A stretch of DNA of 64,000 nt from ZC4RG30 sp963777735 (GTDB lineage: Bacteria; Pseudomonadota; Gammaproteobacteria; Steroidobacterales; Steroidobacteraceae). Below, piece after piece: positions 56,795-64,000 of the stretch. Position 1 is the stretch's first letter. Each line of letters starts with the position of its first letter. Made by a program: the position numbers and the translations under genes. The stretch covers positions 434,001 to 498,000 of the forward strand of contig CAVZRQ010000008.1 of the NCBI GenBank assembly GCA_963777735.1, read 5' to 3'. The notes beneath the pieces are model-generated. The model did not search any database. It worked only from the letters and a program-made list of their open reading frames with translations, and had not been told where the DNA came from.

Positions 56795-58372
56795 CTACTG
56801 AGCCTGCTCCTTGAGCTTTGCTATCACAGAAAACGAAGCGCGGAGTGACGCACCCTGCGCCTCACCTTCCCCCCGAACCAAAGGCGCAATGGACTCGGCC
56901 ATCTTCTTGCCCAGCTCCACGCCCCATTGATCGAAGGCGTTGATGCCCCACACCACGCTTTGGGTGAACACCTTGTGCTCATACAGCGCGACCAGAGCCC
57001 CCAGGATGGCAGGATCAAGCTGCCTGAACAGCAGCAGATTGCTGGGCCGATTGCCTTCGTGCACCTTGTGGGCATCGCTCGACTCCTGACCAAACGCAAA
57101 AGCTTCAGCCTGCGCGAGGCAATTGGCCACGACCAGATCCTGCGCGGAAGCGTCGCCACATGACGACAGCGCGGGCAACAGGAAGTCCAGCGCCGCGCGG
57201 GCAGTGCCCTGATGCAGCATCTGGAAGAAGGAATGCTGCGCGTTGTTGCCGGGCTCTCCCCAGATCACTGGCGCGGTTTCGCAGAACACCGGTGAGCCAT
57301 TGGCGCGCACTCGCTTGCCATTGCTCTCCATGTCAAGTTGCTGCAGGTAGGCGGGGAAACGCGCGAGGCGGTCGTCGTAGGGCAGCACGGCCAGCGTGGG
57401 CAATTTCAGGAAGTTGATGTTCCAGATTCCCAGTAAGCCCAACAGCGCGGGTAGATTGCTGGCCCACGGTGCAGACAGAAAGTGCTCATCCATCGCGGCA
57501 GCACCAGCGAGGAACTGCTCGAAGTGTCTCGCCCCAGTGGCGATGGCCATCGAGACTCCAATCGCAGAGCAGATGGAATATCGCCCGCCGACCCAATCCC
57601 ACATGGCAAAGCGGTTTTCAGGGTGGATGCCGAATGCATCCATGGCTGCGGCATTGACTGACACCGCTGCAAAATGGGTGGGCACGGCAGCCAACCCGAG
57701 TTGTTCAATCAACCAACGTCTGGCGGTCTCCGCATTGGTTCGGGTCTCGAGCGTGGTGAAGGTCTTCGAGCAGACAATGAACAGCGTGCGCCGCGGGTTT
57801 GCGGTTGCCAGTACGTCGGCCAGCCTGCAGCCATCTATGTTCGAGACGAAGGCAATGCGCGGCGCGCCATTGGCGTACGCCCGCAGTGCTTCGGTAGCCA
57901 TCGCCGGGCCCAGATCCGAGCCACCGATGCCGATGTTTACCACCAGCTCAAAGGGCTCGTTGCTGTGGCTGCGGATTCTTCCGCTGCGCACGGACTCGGC
58001 GAAGGCCAGCATGCGCGCGCGTTCGGCGCCGACCATGTCTGCATATGGGGCGCCGCTGCGCCGCAGAGCGGTATGGAGCACCTGCCGCCCTTCCGTGGGA
58101 TTGGCGATATCGCCGCGATACATGCCGGCGATGCGCTCGCGCAGGTTTACTTCGTCGGCGAGCTGGGTGAGCAACTGCATCGTGCCGGCACTGACGCGCT
58201 GACGTGAATAATCCAGGGTGAGGCCGGCGGCGGTGGCCGTGAACCTGCTGCTGCGCTCGGGCTCCGCACCAAACAATTCTTCGATGGAAGGCTGCTCTAG
58301 CCTTGCTGCAGCGGCGAGCAGCTGCCAGCCTTGCGAATGAGAGGCATCACGCTGCCCGTTGATTACTGCCAT
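56795..58372 (-). CDS. pgi: Glucose-6-phosphate isomerase Pgi
   Basis: A 525-residue phosphohexose isomerase that interconverts glucose-6-phosphate and fructose-6-phosphate, feeding GDP-mannose and UDP-glucose sugars. Active-site segments are NIGIGGSDLGPAMATEAL, SKTFTTLETRTNAETAR, WDWVGGRYSICSAIG, MESNGKR and NAQHSFFQMLHQG. Its ATG overlaps the dnaQ stop by ten bases, so it reads with the housekeeping genes as well as the locus. Confidence 0.94.
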   Translation of the reverse strand: MAVINGQRDASHSQGWQLLAAAARLEQPSIEELFGAEPERSSRFTATAAGLTLDYSRQRVSAGTMQLLTQLADEVNLRERIAGMYRGDIANPTEGRQVLHTALRRSGAPYADMVGAERARMLAFAESVRSGRIRSHSNEPFELVVNIGIGGSDLGPAMATEALRAYANGAPRIAFVSNIDGCRLADVLATANPRRTLFIVCSKTFTTLETRTNAETARRWLIEQLGLAAVPTHFAAVSVNAAAMDAFGIHPENRFAMWDWVGGRYSICSAIGVSMAIATGARHFEQFLAGAAAMDEHFLSAPWASNLPALLGLLGIWNINFLKLPTLAVLPYDDRLARFPAYLQQLDMESNGKRVRANGSPVFCETAPVIWGEPGNNAQHSFFQMLHQGTARAALDFLLPALSSCGDASAQDLVVANCLAQAEAFAFGQESSDAHKVHEGNRPSNLLLFRQLDPAILGALVALYEHKVFTQSVVWGINAFDQWGVELGKKMAESIAPLVRGEGEAQGASLRASFSVIAKLKEQAQ

Positions 58373-59079
58373 AGCGCCTTGCCACCACTCGCCTTCTTCA
58401 CCAGCTTCATGAATTCATCATGCGCTGCCAGTTCTTCGGCATTGGCACCTACAACACGCAATGAAGCCGGCAGCGGCGCAGCACCCAGCACCTCGCCTAT
58501 CGAGGCAGGCGCAGCCGCCCGCACCCCTTCATCCAGTGCCAGCGCATTCTGCCCACCCGTCATCGCGAGATAGACATCGGCCAGAATCCGCGCATCCAGC
58601 AACGCGCCATGCAGCTGCCGATGCGAATTGTCGATCGAATACCGCTTGCACAGTGCATCGAGGCCATTGCGCTGCCCGGGATGCATTTCGCGCGCCAGTG
58701 CGAGGGTGTCGAGCACCCGACAGCGTTTGCGAATGGACATGGGCTCGGTGCTCGTCAGCCTCGCCCAGATCTTCAGCTCGCTGTCGAGAAACGCCACGTC
58801 GAACGGGGCGTTGTGGATGACGAGCTCGGCGCCATCGACGAACTCCAGGAACTTCTCGGCCACTTCCGCAAACCGCGGCTTGCCGACGAGCTTGTCGAGG
58901 GTGATGCCGTGCACGGCCGCAGCGCCGGCGTCGATCTCGCGCTCGGGGTTCAGGTATTCGTGGAAGTTCCGGCCGGTGGTGCGGCGGTTCACCATCTCGA
59001 TGCAGCCGATCTCGATGATGCGGTGGCCGCGCTCGGATTCGAGACCCGTGGTTTCGGTATCGAGTACGACCTGTCTCAA
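58363..59079 (-). CDS. dnaQ: DNA polymerase III epsilon subunit DnaQ
   Basis: The 3'-5' proofreading exonuclease, 238 residues. Exo I is VLDTETTGLE, Exo II VIHNAPFDVAFLDSEL, and Exo III HGALLDARILADVYLAM. The start is a TTG (59079) with GAGG eight bases upstream; no ATG fits. It follows rnhA by ten bases. The epsilon C-terminal tail that contacts the polymerase is present. Confidence 0.93.
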   Translation of the reverse strand: MRQVVLDTETTGLESERGHRIIEIGCIEMVNRRTTGRNFHEYLNPEREIDAGAAAVHGITLDKLVGKPRFAEVAEKFLEFVDGAELVIHNAPFDVAFLDSELKIWARLTSTEPMSIRKRCRVLDTLALAREMHPGQRNGLDALCKRYSIDNSHRQLHGALLDARILADVYLAMTGGQNALALDEGVRAAAPASIGEVLGAAPLPASLRVVGANAEELAAHDEFMKLVKKASGGKALWQ

Positions 59080-59089
59080 GCTGCAATCC

Positions 59090-59542
59090 TCATTCGGCGG
59101 AGTTTACCGCAAGCATGGCGTCTATCGCGGCGTTGGCGAGTTGATCCACGTGTTCATTGCCTTCGTTGCCGGAGTGGCCCTTCACCCACTTCCACGTGAC
59201 TTCATGCGGTAGCCGGGCGGCATCGAGCGCCTGCCACAGATCAATGTTCTTCACGGGTTTGCGGTCGGCCGTGCGCCATTCGCGCAGCTTCCAGGCGGGC
59301 AACCACTCCTGGATGCCGGTGCACACGTATTTCGAATCGGTGTAGAGGATGACCTTCGATGGTTTGCGCAGCGCGCGCAGCGCTTCGATGGCGCCCATGA
59401 GTTCCATGCGGTTGTTGGTGGTCGCGGTCTCGGCGCCGGAGAGGTCCTTGCGTTTGTCGCCGGCAATCAGCAGCGCGCCCCAGCCTCCGGGCCCCGGGTT
59501 GCCCCTGCAGGCGCCGTCTGTGTAGATCTCGATGTGGGTCAT
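59090..59542 (-). CDS. rnhA: Ribonuclease HI
   Basis: A 150-residue RNase HI that degrades RNA in RNA-DNA hybrids. The active-site carboxylates are in YTDGACRGNPGPGGWG, RMELMGAI, YTDSKYV and NEGNEHVDQLANA. It overlaps the methyltransferase stop by four bases, giving the common methyltransferase-rnhA-dnaQ order. Confidence 0.95.
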   Translation of the reverse strand: MTHIEIYTDGACRGNPGPGGWGALLIAGDKRKDLSGAETATTNNRMELMGAIEALRALRKPSKVILYTDSKYVCTGIQEWLPAWKLREWRTADRKPVKNIDLWQALDAARLPHEVTWKWVKGHSGNEGNEHVDQLANAAIDAMLAVNSAE

Positions 59543-60255
59543 GGCTGGTTGCGGGTGGTGGGTTCGGGCATGGCGCCAAACACGCGGCGACGTTCACGGA
59601 AGAAACGATGCCGCAGCGGCGTCATGCGGTAGACATGTTTGCGCGCCTTGATGAGCCAGGCTGCGGCGGGCAAGGGATTGAACAGGCCGCGACGCAGGAT
59701 GCGGCGTGGCTCGTTGCTCGTCTCGCCCCAGGGCCGGCTGTAGAGGTAATGCTTCTGCAGCACGACTTCATAACCCAGCAGGCCGAGCCAGTCGCGCAGG
59801 CGGCCTGGCCCGTGGATCTGCTGCAGGCCCGGGGGGAAACCCTGCCGTGAAGCGGCGGCGCGCAAACCCCACAGGCTCACGGGCCGGAAGCCGAGCACGA
59901 TCAACTGGCCTTCACCGGTGAGCACGCGGTCTGCCTCGCGCACGATGGCATGCGGGTCAGGCTCGAACTCGAGTGTGTGCGGCAACAGCACGGCATCGAT
60001 CGATGCGGTCTGCACCGGCAATGCGCTGAGCGAGGCCACGACATCCACCTCGCCACGACAGTTGTCGGCAATAACAGACTGTCTGCGCGTGCGGCTTGAA
60101 GAAAGGAGTTCACGCGAGGCGCCCCAGCTGCCAAGCTGCAGCAGCTCGAGACCGAAAACGTCGTCGAGCATGCCGCGCAGCATTTCGGCTTCCGCAGCCA
60201 GCAGTTGGCGGCCTAGCGGGGTTGAGAGCCAATTGGCAGGTCCGGTATCTGGCAT
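59539..60255 (-). CDS. Conserved methyltransferase next to rnhA
   Basis: A 238-residue class I methyltransferase-fold protein of unknown substrate. The SAM region is FGLELLQLGSWGASREL followed by VDAVLLPHTLEFEPDPHAIV, and the second motif is LTGEGQLIVLGFRP. Genes of this family sit upstream of rnhA in many Gammaproteobacteria. It diverges from mltD. Confidence 0.82.
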   Translation of the reverse strand: MPDTGPANWLSTPLGRQLLAAEAEMLRGMLDDVFGLELLQLGSWGASRELLSSSRTRRQSVIADNCRGEVDVVASLSALPVQTASIDAVLLPHTLEFEPDPHAIVREADRVLTGEGQLIVLGFRPVSLWGLRAAASRQGFPPGLQQIHGPGRLRDWLGLLGYEVVLQKHYLYSRPWGETSNEPRRILRRGLFNPLPAAAWLIKARKHVYRMTPLRHRFFRERRRVFGAMPEPTTRNQP

Positions 60256-60380
60256 CGGATTATGAAAAAAAGCGTGGCATTTCTGTGACGTCGCCGGTTA
60301 AATACCGGCCGTGAAAATCATAGGCTGATTTGACGGCTTTGGGCCATTGCATCTGTCTTCCTTTCGGGGGTGCAACTCTA

Positions 60381-62039
60381 GTGATTTCTGGTTTGCGTTA
60401 CCGCTTATGTGTTTCTGTGGGGCTGCTTGCTGTTCTGGCGGGTTGCGCCAGCGTGCGGCCCGAAGGCGCAGCACCTTCCGTTGATCAGGTCGTCGCGGCT
60501 CCTGGAGTTGCCTCGGGCCCCGCTACACCCACGATCCCCGTGCCGGTTCCGGTTGATGTCGCCCCGGCCACGGGCCCGGTTTCGCCCGAAGCCGCGGCTG
60601 AAATCGCCGCGCTGATGCCCGAAGATCTTGCCGCGCTGCCCGAGCCGGTAGTCGAACCTGGCGATCTGCTGCTGCGGGTGCGCGCCGGACTGAAACTGAG
60701 CGAAGTGCGCCATTCGCGCATCGATACGGAAGCCGACTGGTTTGCCCGCAACCCGCAATACATCGAACGGGTGTTCACTCGCGCGGCACCCTATCTGCAT
60801 TACATCGTGAACCAGGTGGAGGCCCGTGGCCTGCCACTGGAGCTGGCACTGCTGCCCATCATCGAAAGCGCTTTCCAGCCCTATGCCTATTCCAGCGCGC
60901 GAGCCACGGGGCTGTGGCAGTTCATGTCGGCCACCGGTGGCCGCTTCGGCCTGAAGCAGGATTGGTGGTACGACGGCCGGCGCGACGTGGTCTCGGCCAC
61001 GCAGGCCGCGCTCGATTACCTCACCTACCTGCACGACATGTTCGACGGCAACTGGCTGCATGCCATCGCGGCCTACAACTGCGGCGAGGGCAATGTCTCC
61101 CGGGCCATCAAGCGCAACAAGGCGGCCGGCAAGAAGATCGACTTCTGGAACCTGAAGCTGCCCGCCGAGACACGCGGCTATGTGCCACGGCTGCTGGCCA
61201 TGAGTCGCATCGTGGCCAATCCTGAAATCTATGGCCTCAGCATCGTGGGCATGCCGGACCAACCCTACTTCCAGCGTGTGGAAACCGGCGGCCAGATCAG
61301 CATGGAAGTCGCCGCCGAGCTCGCGGGCATCAAGATCGAAGAAATGTATGACCTGAATCCGGCCCACCATCGCTGGGCAACAGACCCGACGGGACCGCAT
61401 TTCCTGCTGGTTCCGGTGGGTGCTGCCGAGGCCTTTTCCGCCAGCCTGCTGCTGCTCACGCCCGATCAGCGCATGCGCGTCGAGCGCTATACGGTGCGCG
61501 AGGGCGACACCGTCACCAGTATCGCGCAACGCTTCAGCACCACGGCACAACATCTGCGCGAACTGAACGAACTGGGCAGCGCCAACACGATCAAGACCGA
61601 CTCCGAGTTGCGGGTGCCGTCATCGGTAACCTCCCTGCCACCGCTGGTGCTGCAGGCCGCAGCGCGTGTCGATGCGCGCAACCGGCCTGGCCCGGTGAGC
61701 GCCGTGCATGTGGTGCGGCGCGGGGATTCGCTATGGTCAATCGCCAAGCGGCACGAGATGGATGTGATTGCGCTGGCACGGCTGAATCGCATTGACCCGA
61801 ACGATACTTTGCGCACTGGCCAGAGGCTGAAACTGCACGGCGATGAAGGCCGCAGCCAGACCACGGCCAGCGGCGACGGACGGCGGGTGACCTACGTCGT
61901 GCGCCGTGGTGACACACTGTCGGGGATTGCCCGAACACTGCGGGTGTCGGTGGGCAGCCTGCGCGAGTGGAACAACCTGGCTGGCAGCGCGATCCGCGCG
62001 GGCCAGAAGCTGGTGGCCTTCGTACCCAGCCGCTCCTGA
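60381..62039 (+). CDS. mltD: Membrane-bound lytic transglycosylase D-like, LysM repeats
   Basis: A 552-residue lipoprotein that cleaves peptidoglycan. The lipobox is LAVLAGC near the start, the SLT domain has GLPLELALLPIIESAFQP and SSARATGLWQFM with AAYNCGEGNVSRAI, and three LysM repeats follow, each with a (V/R)xxGD(T/S) start: YTVREGDTVTSIA, HVVRRGDSLWSIA and YVVRRGDTLSGIA. The start is GTG at 60381, the first codon that puts a signal peptide before the lipobox. Confidence 0.91.
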   Translation: MISGLRYRLCVSVGLLAVLAGCASVRPEGAAPSVDQVVAAPGVASGPATPTIPVPVPVDVAPATGPVSPEAAAEIAALMPEDLAALPEPVVEPGDLLLRVRAGLKLSEVRHSRIDTEADWFARNPQYIERVFTRAAPYLHYIVNQVEARGLPLELALLPIIESAFQPYAYSSARATGLWQFMSATGGRFGLKQDWWYDGRRDVVSATQAALDYLTYLHDMFDGNWLHAIAAYNCGEGNVSRAIKRNKAAGKKIDFWNLKLPAETRGYVPRLLAMSRIVANPEIYGLSIVGMPDQPYFQRVETGGQISMEVAAELAGIKIEEMYDLNPAHHRWATDPTGPHFLLVPVGAAEAFSASLLLLTPDQRMRVERYTVREGDTVTSIAQRFSTTAQHLRELNELGSANTIKTDSELRVPSSVTSLPPLVLQAAARVDARNRPGPVSAVHVVRRGDSLWSIAKRHEMDVIALARLNRIDPNDTLRTGQRLKLHGDEGRSQTTASGDGRRVTYVVRRGDTLSGIARTLRVSVGSLREWNNLAGSAIRAGQKLVAFVPSRS

Positions 62040-62084
62040 CGGCGGTATCATCGCGCCCCTTGGGTTTCACCTGTAGGGGCTTTC

Positions 62085-62885
62085 ATGGGAATTCTTGCTG
62101 GCAAGCGCGCGCTGATCGTGGGCGTGGCAACCGACCGTTCGATCGCCTGGGGCATCGCCCAGGCCATGCATGCGCATGGAGCCGAACTCGCCTTCACCTA
62201 CGGCCACGAGAAGCTCAAAGACCGCGTGGAGCCGCTGGCCCAGTCGGTGGGGTCGAAGATCGTGCTGCCGCTCGATGTGACGGTGGACAGCGAAATCGAA
62301 GCCGTCTTCGGGGCCCTCGCCGCCGACTGGGGCTCGCTCGACATTCTCGTCCACGCCGTGGCTTTTGCGCCCCGCGAGGCGCTGGCCGGGGACTTCGTCT
62401 CGAGCACCTCCCGCGAGGCCTTCGCGGTGGCCCACGATGTGTCCAGCTACAGCCTCACGGCCCTGTCACGCGCGGCGGCGCCGCTGATGGCGGGTCGGGA
62501 TGGCGCCATTCTCACGCTGAGCTACCTGGGGGCGGTGAAGTCCGTACCCGCCTACAACGTCATGGGCCTGGCCAAGGCCAGCCTGGAGGCCAATGTGCGC
62601 TTCCTGGCGGCAGATCTGGGCCCCAAGGGCATCCGGGTCAATGGCATTTCAGCCGGGCCGATCAAGACCCTGGCCGCCGCGGGCATCCCCGGGCTGCGCA
62701 AGATGCTCGCGCACGTGGCGCAGGCCTCCCCGATCCGCCGCAACGTGAGCCAGGAGGATGTGGGCAAGGCCGCCACCTTCCTGTGCTCGGACATGGCAAG
62801 TGGCGTCACCGGCGAGATCCTTTACGTGGACGGGGGCTTCAGCACGGTGGGCATGAGCTTCCCGGACGATTCAGCCGGGGCCTGA
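62085..62885 (+). CDS. fabI: Enoyl-[ACP] reductase FabI
   Basis: The NADH-dependent reductase of the last fatty-acid elongation step, 266 residues. The SDR glycine motif is GKRALIVGVATDRSIAWG, the active site is Tyr and Lys in AYNVMGLAKASLEANVRF with the FabI spacing Y-x6-K, and the C-terminal LYVDGGFSTVGM is conserved. The ribosome site is TAGGGG. It is the target of triclosan in other species. Confidence 0.94.
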   Translation: MGILAGKRALIVGVATDRSIAWGIAQAMHAHGAELAFTYGHEKLKDRVEPLAQSVGSKIVLPLDVTVDSEIEAVFGALAADWGSLDILVHAVAFAPREALAGDFVSSTSREAFAVAHDVSSYSLTALSRAAAPLMAGRDGAILTLSYLGAVKSVPAYNVMGLAKASLEANVRFLAADLGPKGIRVNGISAGPIKTLAAAGIPGLRKMLAHVAQASPIRRNVSQEDVGKAATFLCSDMASGVTGEILYVDGGFSTVGMSFPDDSAGA

Positions 62886-62890
62886 AACGC

Positions 62891-62915
62891 AGCGGGCGCC
62901 TTGTGGGCGCCCGCT
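62891..62915. terminator. Stem-loop between fabI and ppiD
   Basis: AGCGGGCGCC (62891-62900) and GGCGCCCGCT (62906-62915) form a perfect 10-bp stem with a five-base loop. It lies between the convergent stops of fabI and ppiD and can serve both strands. There is no T-run on either side. Confidence 0.65.
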
Positions 62916-62941
62916 CATGAACCGTTGTGGCAGCTTTCCTG

Positions 62942-64000
62942 CTATTGCAGGAAGGCGTCGGGGTTCTTGCGCACCTTTGCGTCCTTGATGATCGAGGCCA
63001 CGTAGCCATCGACATCGCGGCGGCTGTAGCGCTGCAGCTCACGATCCGAGCGCATCTTCTCCAGCTGGGGGTTGTCCGACAGGATGGACTGCACCCGGGA
63101 TGCAGTCACTTCGACCAGTGCTGCCCCGCCGCCTTCGACCTTCATCGCCGTGCGGAAAGGCTTGCCGGACGCCGGACGCTCTGCGGTGAACACCGCATCG
63201 CGGATCTCTACCGGCAGATCGGGTGAGCCGCGGCTCACGAACTTCGCGGGCTCGGCCTTGGCACGGAGACCGGAGGCGACCTTGTCGAAACTTTCGCCGG
63301 CGGCGAGTTTTGCCACGGCGGCTTCTGCAGCCGCGAGGGCCGCTGCCGCACCGCGCTCACGCTCGAGGGCGGCCACGATGTCCGCGCGCACCTCTTCGAG
63401 GGGGCGCAAGGCGGCCGGCCGATGTTTCATGACCTGGAAGATCGTGATGCGATCTTCACCCAGCTGTGCCGGGCCACCGACCCGCCCCTGGGCGAGCATG
63501 GCGTCGCTGAATACGGCCTGGTTGAGATCCGCATCGGAACCCAGCGGTAGCCCGCCGGTGCCCCGTTCGAACTGTGCCACTTCACCACGGCGCATGCCGA
63601 ATTCCTGGGCCAGCTGCTCGAGTGTGGACCCGGCGCGATCCAGGCGCGACTGCAGTTCATCCTGACGGGTGCCGAACAGGGCAATCGACTGCTCATTGCG
63701 CAGCGTGACCGCGAGCTCGGCGCGCACATCCTCGAAGCTGCGGCCGGCTTCGGCACGGATGCCATCCAGCCGGATGATGTGGTAACCGAACTGGGTCTTC
63801 ACCGGCTCGCTGACATCGCCCTGCTTCATGGAGAACAGCTGGTCGGTGAACTCCTTGGCATAGACTTCGCGGCCGGCCCAGCCCAGATCACCGCCGTTGG
63901 CGGCCGAGGCTGAATCCTTCGAATACTGCTTGGCGAGCGCGGCGAAATCGCCGCCCGCCTTGATGCGGCCGTGAATGTCCTTCGCCAGCGCCGCTGCCTT
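62942..64000 (-). CDS. ppiD: Peptidyl-prolyl isomerase D, C-terminal part (partial)
   Basis: The 3' part of a PpiD-type periplasmic chaperone; the start lies beyond the window. The parvulin domain is LGWAGREVYAKEFTDQLFSM followed by VKTQFGYHIIRLDGIRAE. A long helical chaperone region follows, including a helix rich in Ala/Glu, ending RDVDGYVASIIKDAKVRKN. The membrane anchor and N-terminal helices are missing. It folds outer-membrane proteins with SurA. Confidence 0.88.
   Translation of the reverse strand, partial: KAAALAKDIHGRIKAGGDFAALAKQYSKDSASAANGGDLGWAGREVYAKEFTDQLFSMKQGDVSEPVKTQFGYHIIRLDGIRAEAGRSFEDVRAELAVTLRNEQSIALFGTRQDELQSRLDRAGSTLEQLAQEFGMRRGEVAQFERGTGGLPLGSDADLNQAVFSDAMLAQGRVGGPAQLGEDRITIFQVMKHRPAALRPLEEVRADIVAALERERGAAAALAAAEAAVAKLAAGESFDKVASGLRAKAEPAKFVSRGSPDLPVEIRDAVFTAERPASGKPFRTAMKVEGGGAALVEVTASRVQSILSDNPQLEKMRSDRELQRYSRRDVDGYVASIIKDAKVRKNPDAFLQ

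Overview
The window is most likely chromosomal DNA of a Gammaproteobacterium, possibly a relative of Steroidobacterales, Xanthomonadales or Nevskiales. This is inferred from gene order (nnr/queG; pcnB-folK-dgk-panB-panC; methyltransferase-rnhA-dnaQ; mltD, fabI, ppiD), high GC and gene content; no marker gene fixes the genus. There is no rRNA, CRISPR array, prophage or intact insertion sequence. Four tRNAs are present: Glu-CTC, Glu-TTC, Ala-GGC and Val-CAC.

Left part (1-5.8 kb) is housekeeping: nnr and queG diverge, then pantothenate genes panC and panB, a deoxynucleoside kinase, folK and pcnB. From 5.8 to 10.6 kb lies a molybdenum hydroxylase locus: a molybdopterin-binding protein, an XdhC maturation factor split over two ORFs, and the two subunits of an isoquinoline/aldehyde-oxidoreductase-type enzyme. 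Molybdate uptake (modABC, 21-23.5 kb) follows later, behind a promoter overlapped by a ModE-like inverted repeat. From 10.8 to 16.2 kb is an exported three-gene unit: a two-haem-site DUF1592 protein, a DUF1552 protein and an ankyrin-repeat protein. A paralogous ankyrin protein at 26.7-28.2 kb sits with an exported Rossmann protein, an amidohydrolase and two transporters (AAHS-type MFS and AbgT). Two PIN-domain toxin-antitoxin pairs (18.1-18.9 and 30.7-31.4 kb) each have an inverted repeat upstream.

Right part (31.5-58.4 kb) is a Wzx/Wzy-type exopolysaccharide or capsule locus, of visibly lower GC over 33-56 kb. It holds a phosphomannomutase, a WbpM/CapD dehydratase, a PglC-like initiating sugar transferase, a split transketolase, a DegT aminotransferase, four methyltransferases, four glycosyltransferases, a Wzy-like polymerase, Wzx, Wzz, a large multi-SLBB export protein, a Wzi-like outer-membrane protein, an HprK-like kinase and, at its upstream end, pgi. 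Nearly all are on the minus strand with 1-8 base overlaps, so they read as long operons. The last stretch (58.4-64 kb) returns to housekeeping: dnaQ, rnhA, a methyltransferase, mltD, fabI and the 3' part of ppiD.

Reading frames are broken about 35 times in the first 33 kb and only once afterwards. Of 24 sites resolved base by base, 23 are single inserted bases. I treat the left-hand frameshifts as probable consensus errors and annotate each gene across its full span. The most interesting biology is the DUF1592-DUF1552-ankyrin unit with its paralogous ankyrin locus, the predicted unusual sugar pathway in the polysaccharide locus, a PIN toxin with an AT-hook tail, and a decayed copy of the phosphomannomutase 5' end at the locus boundary.
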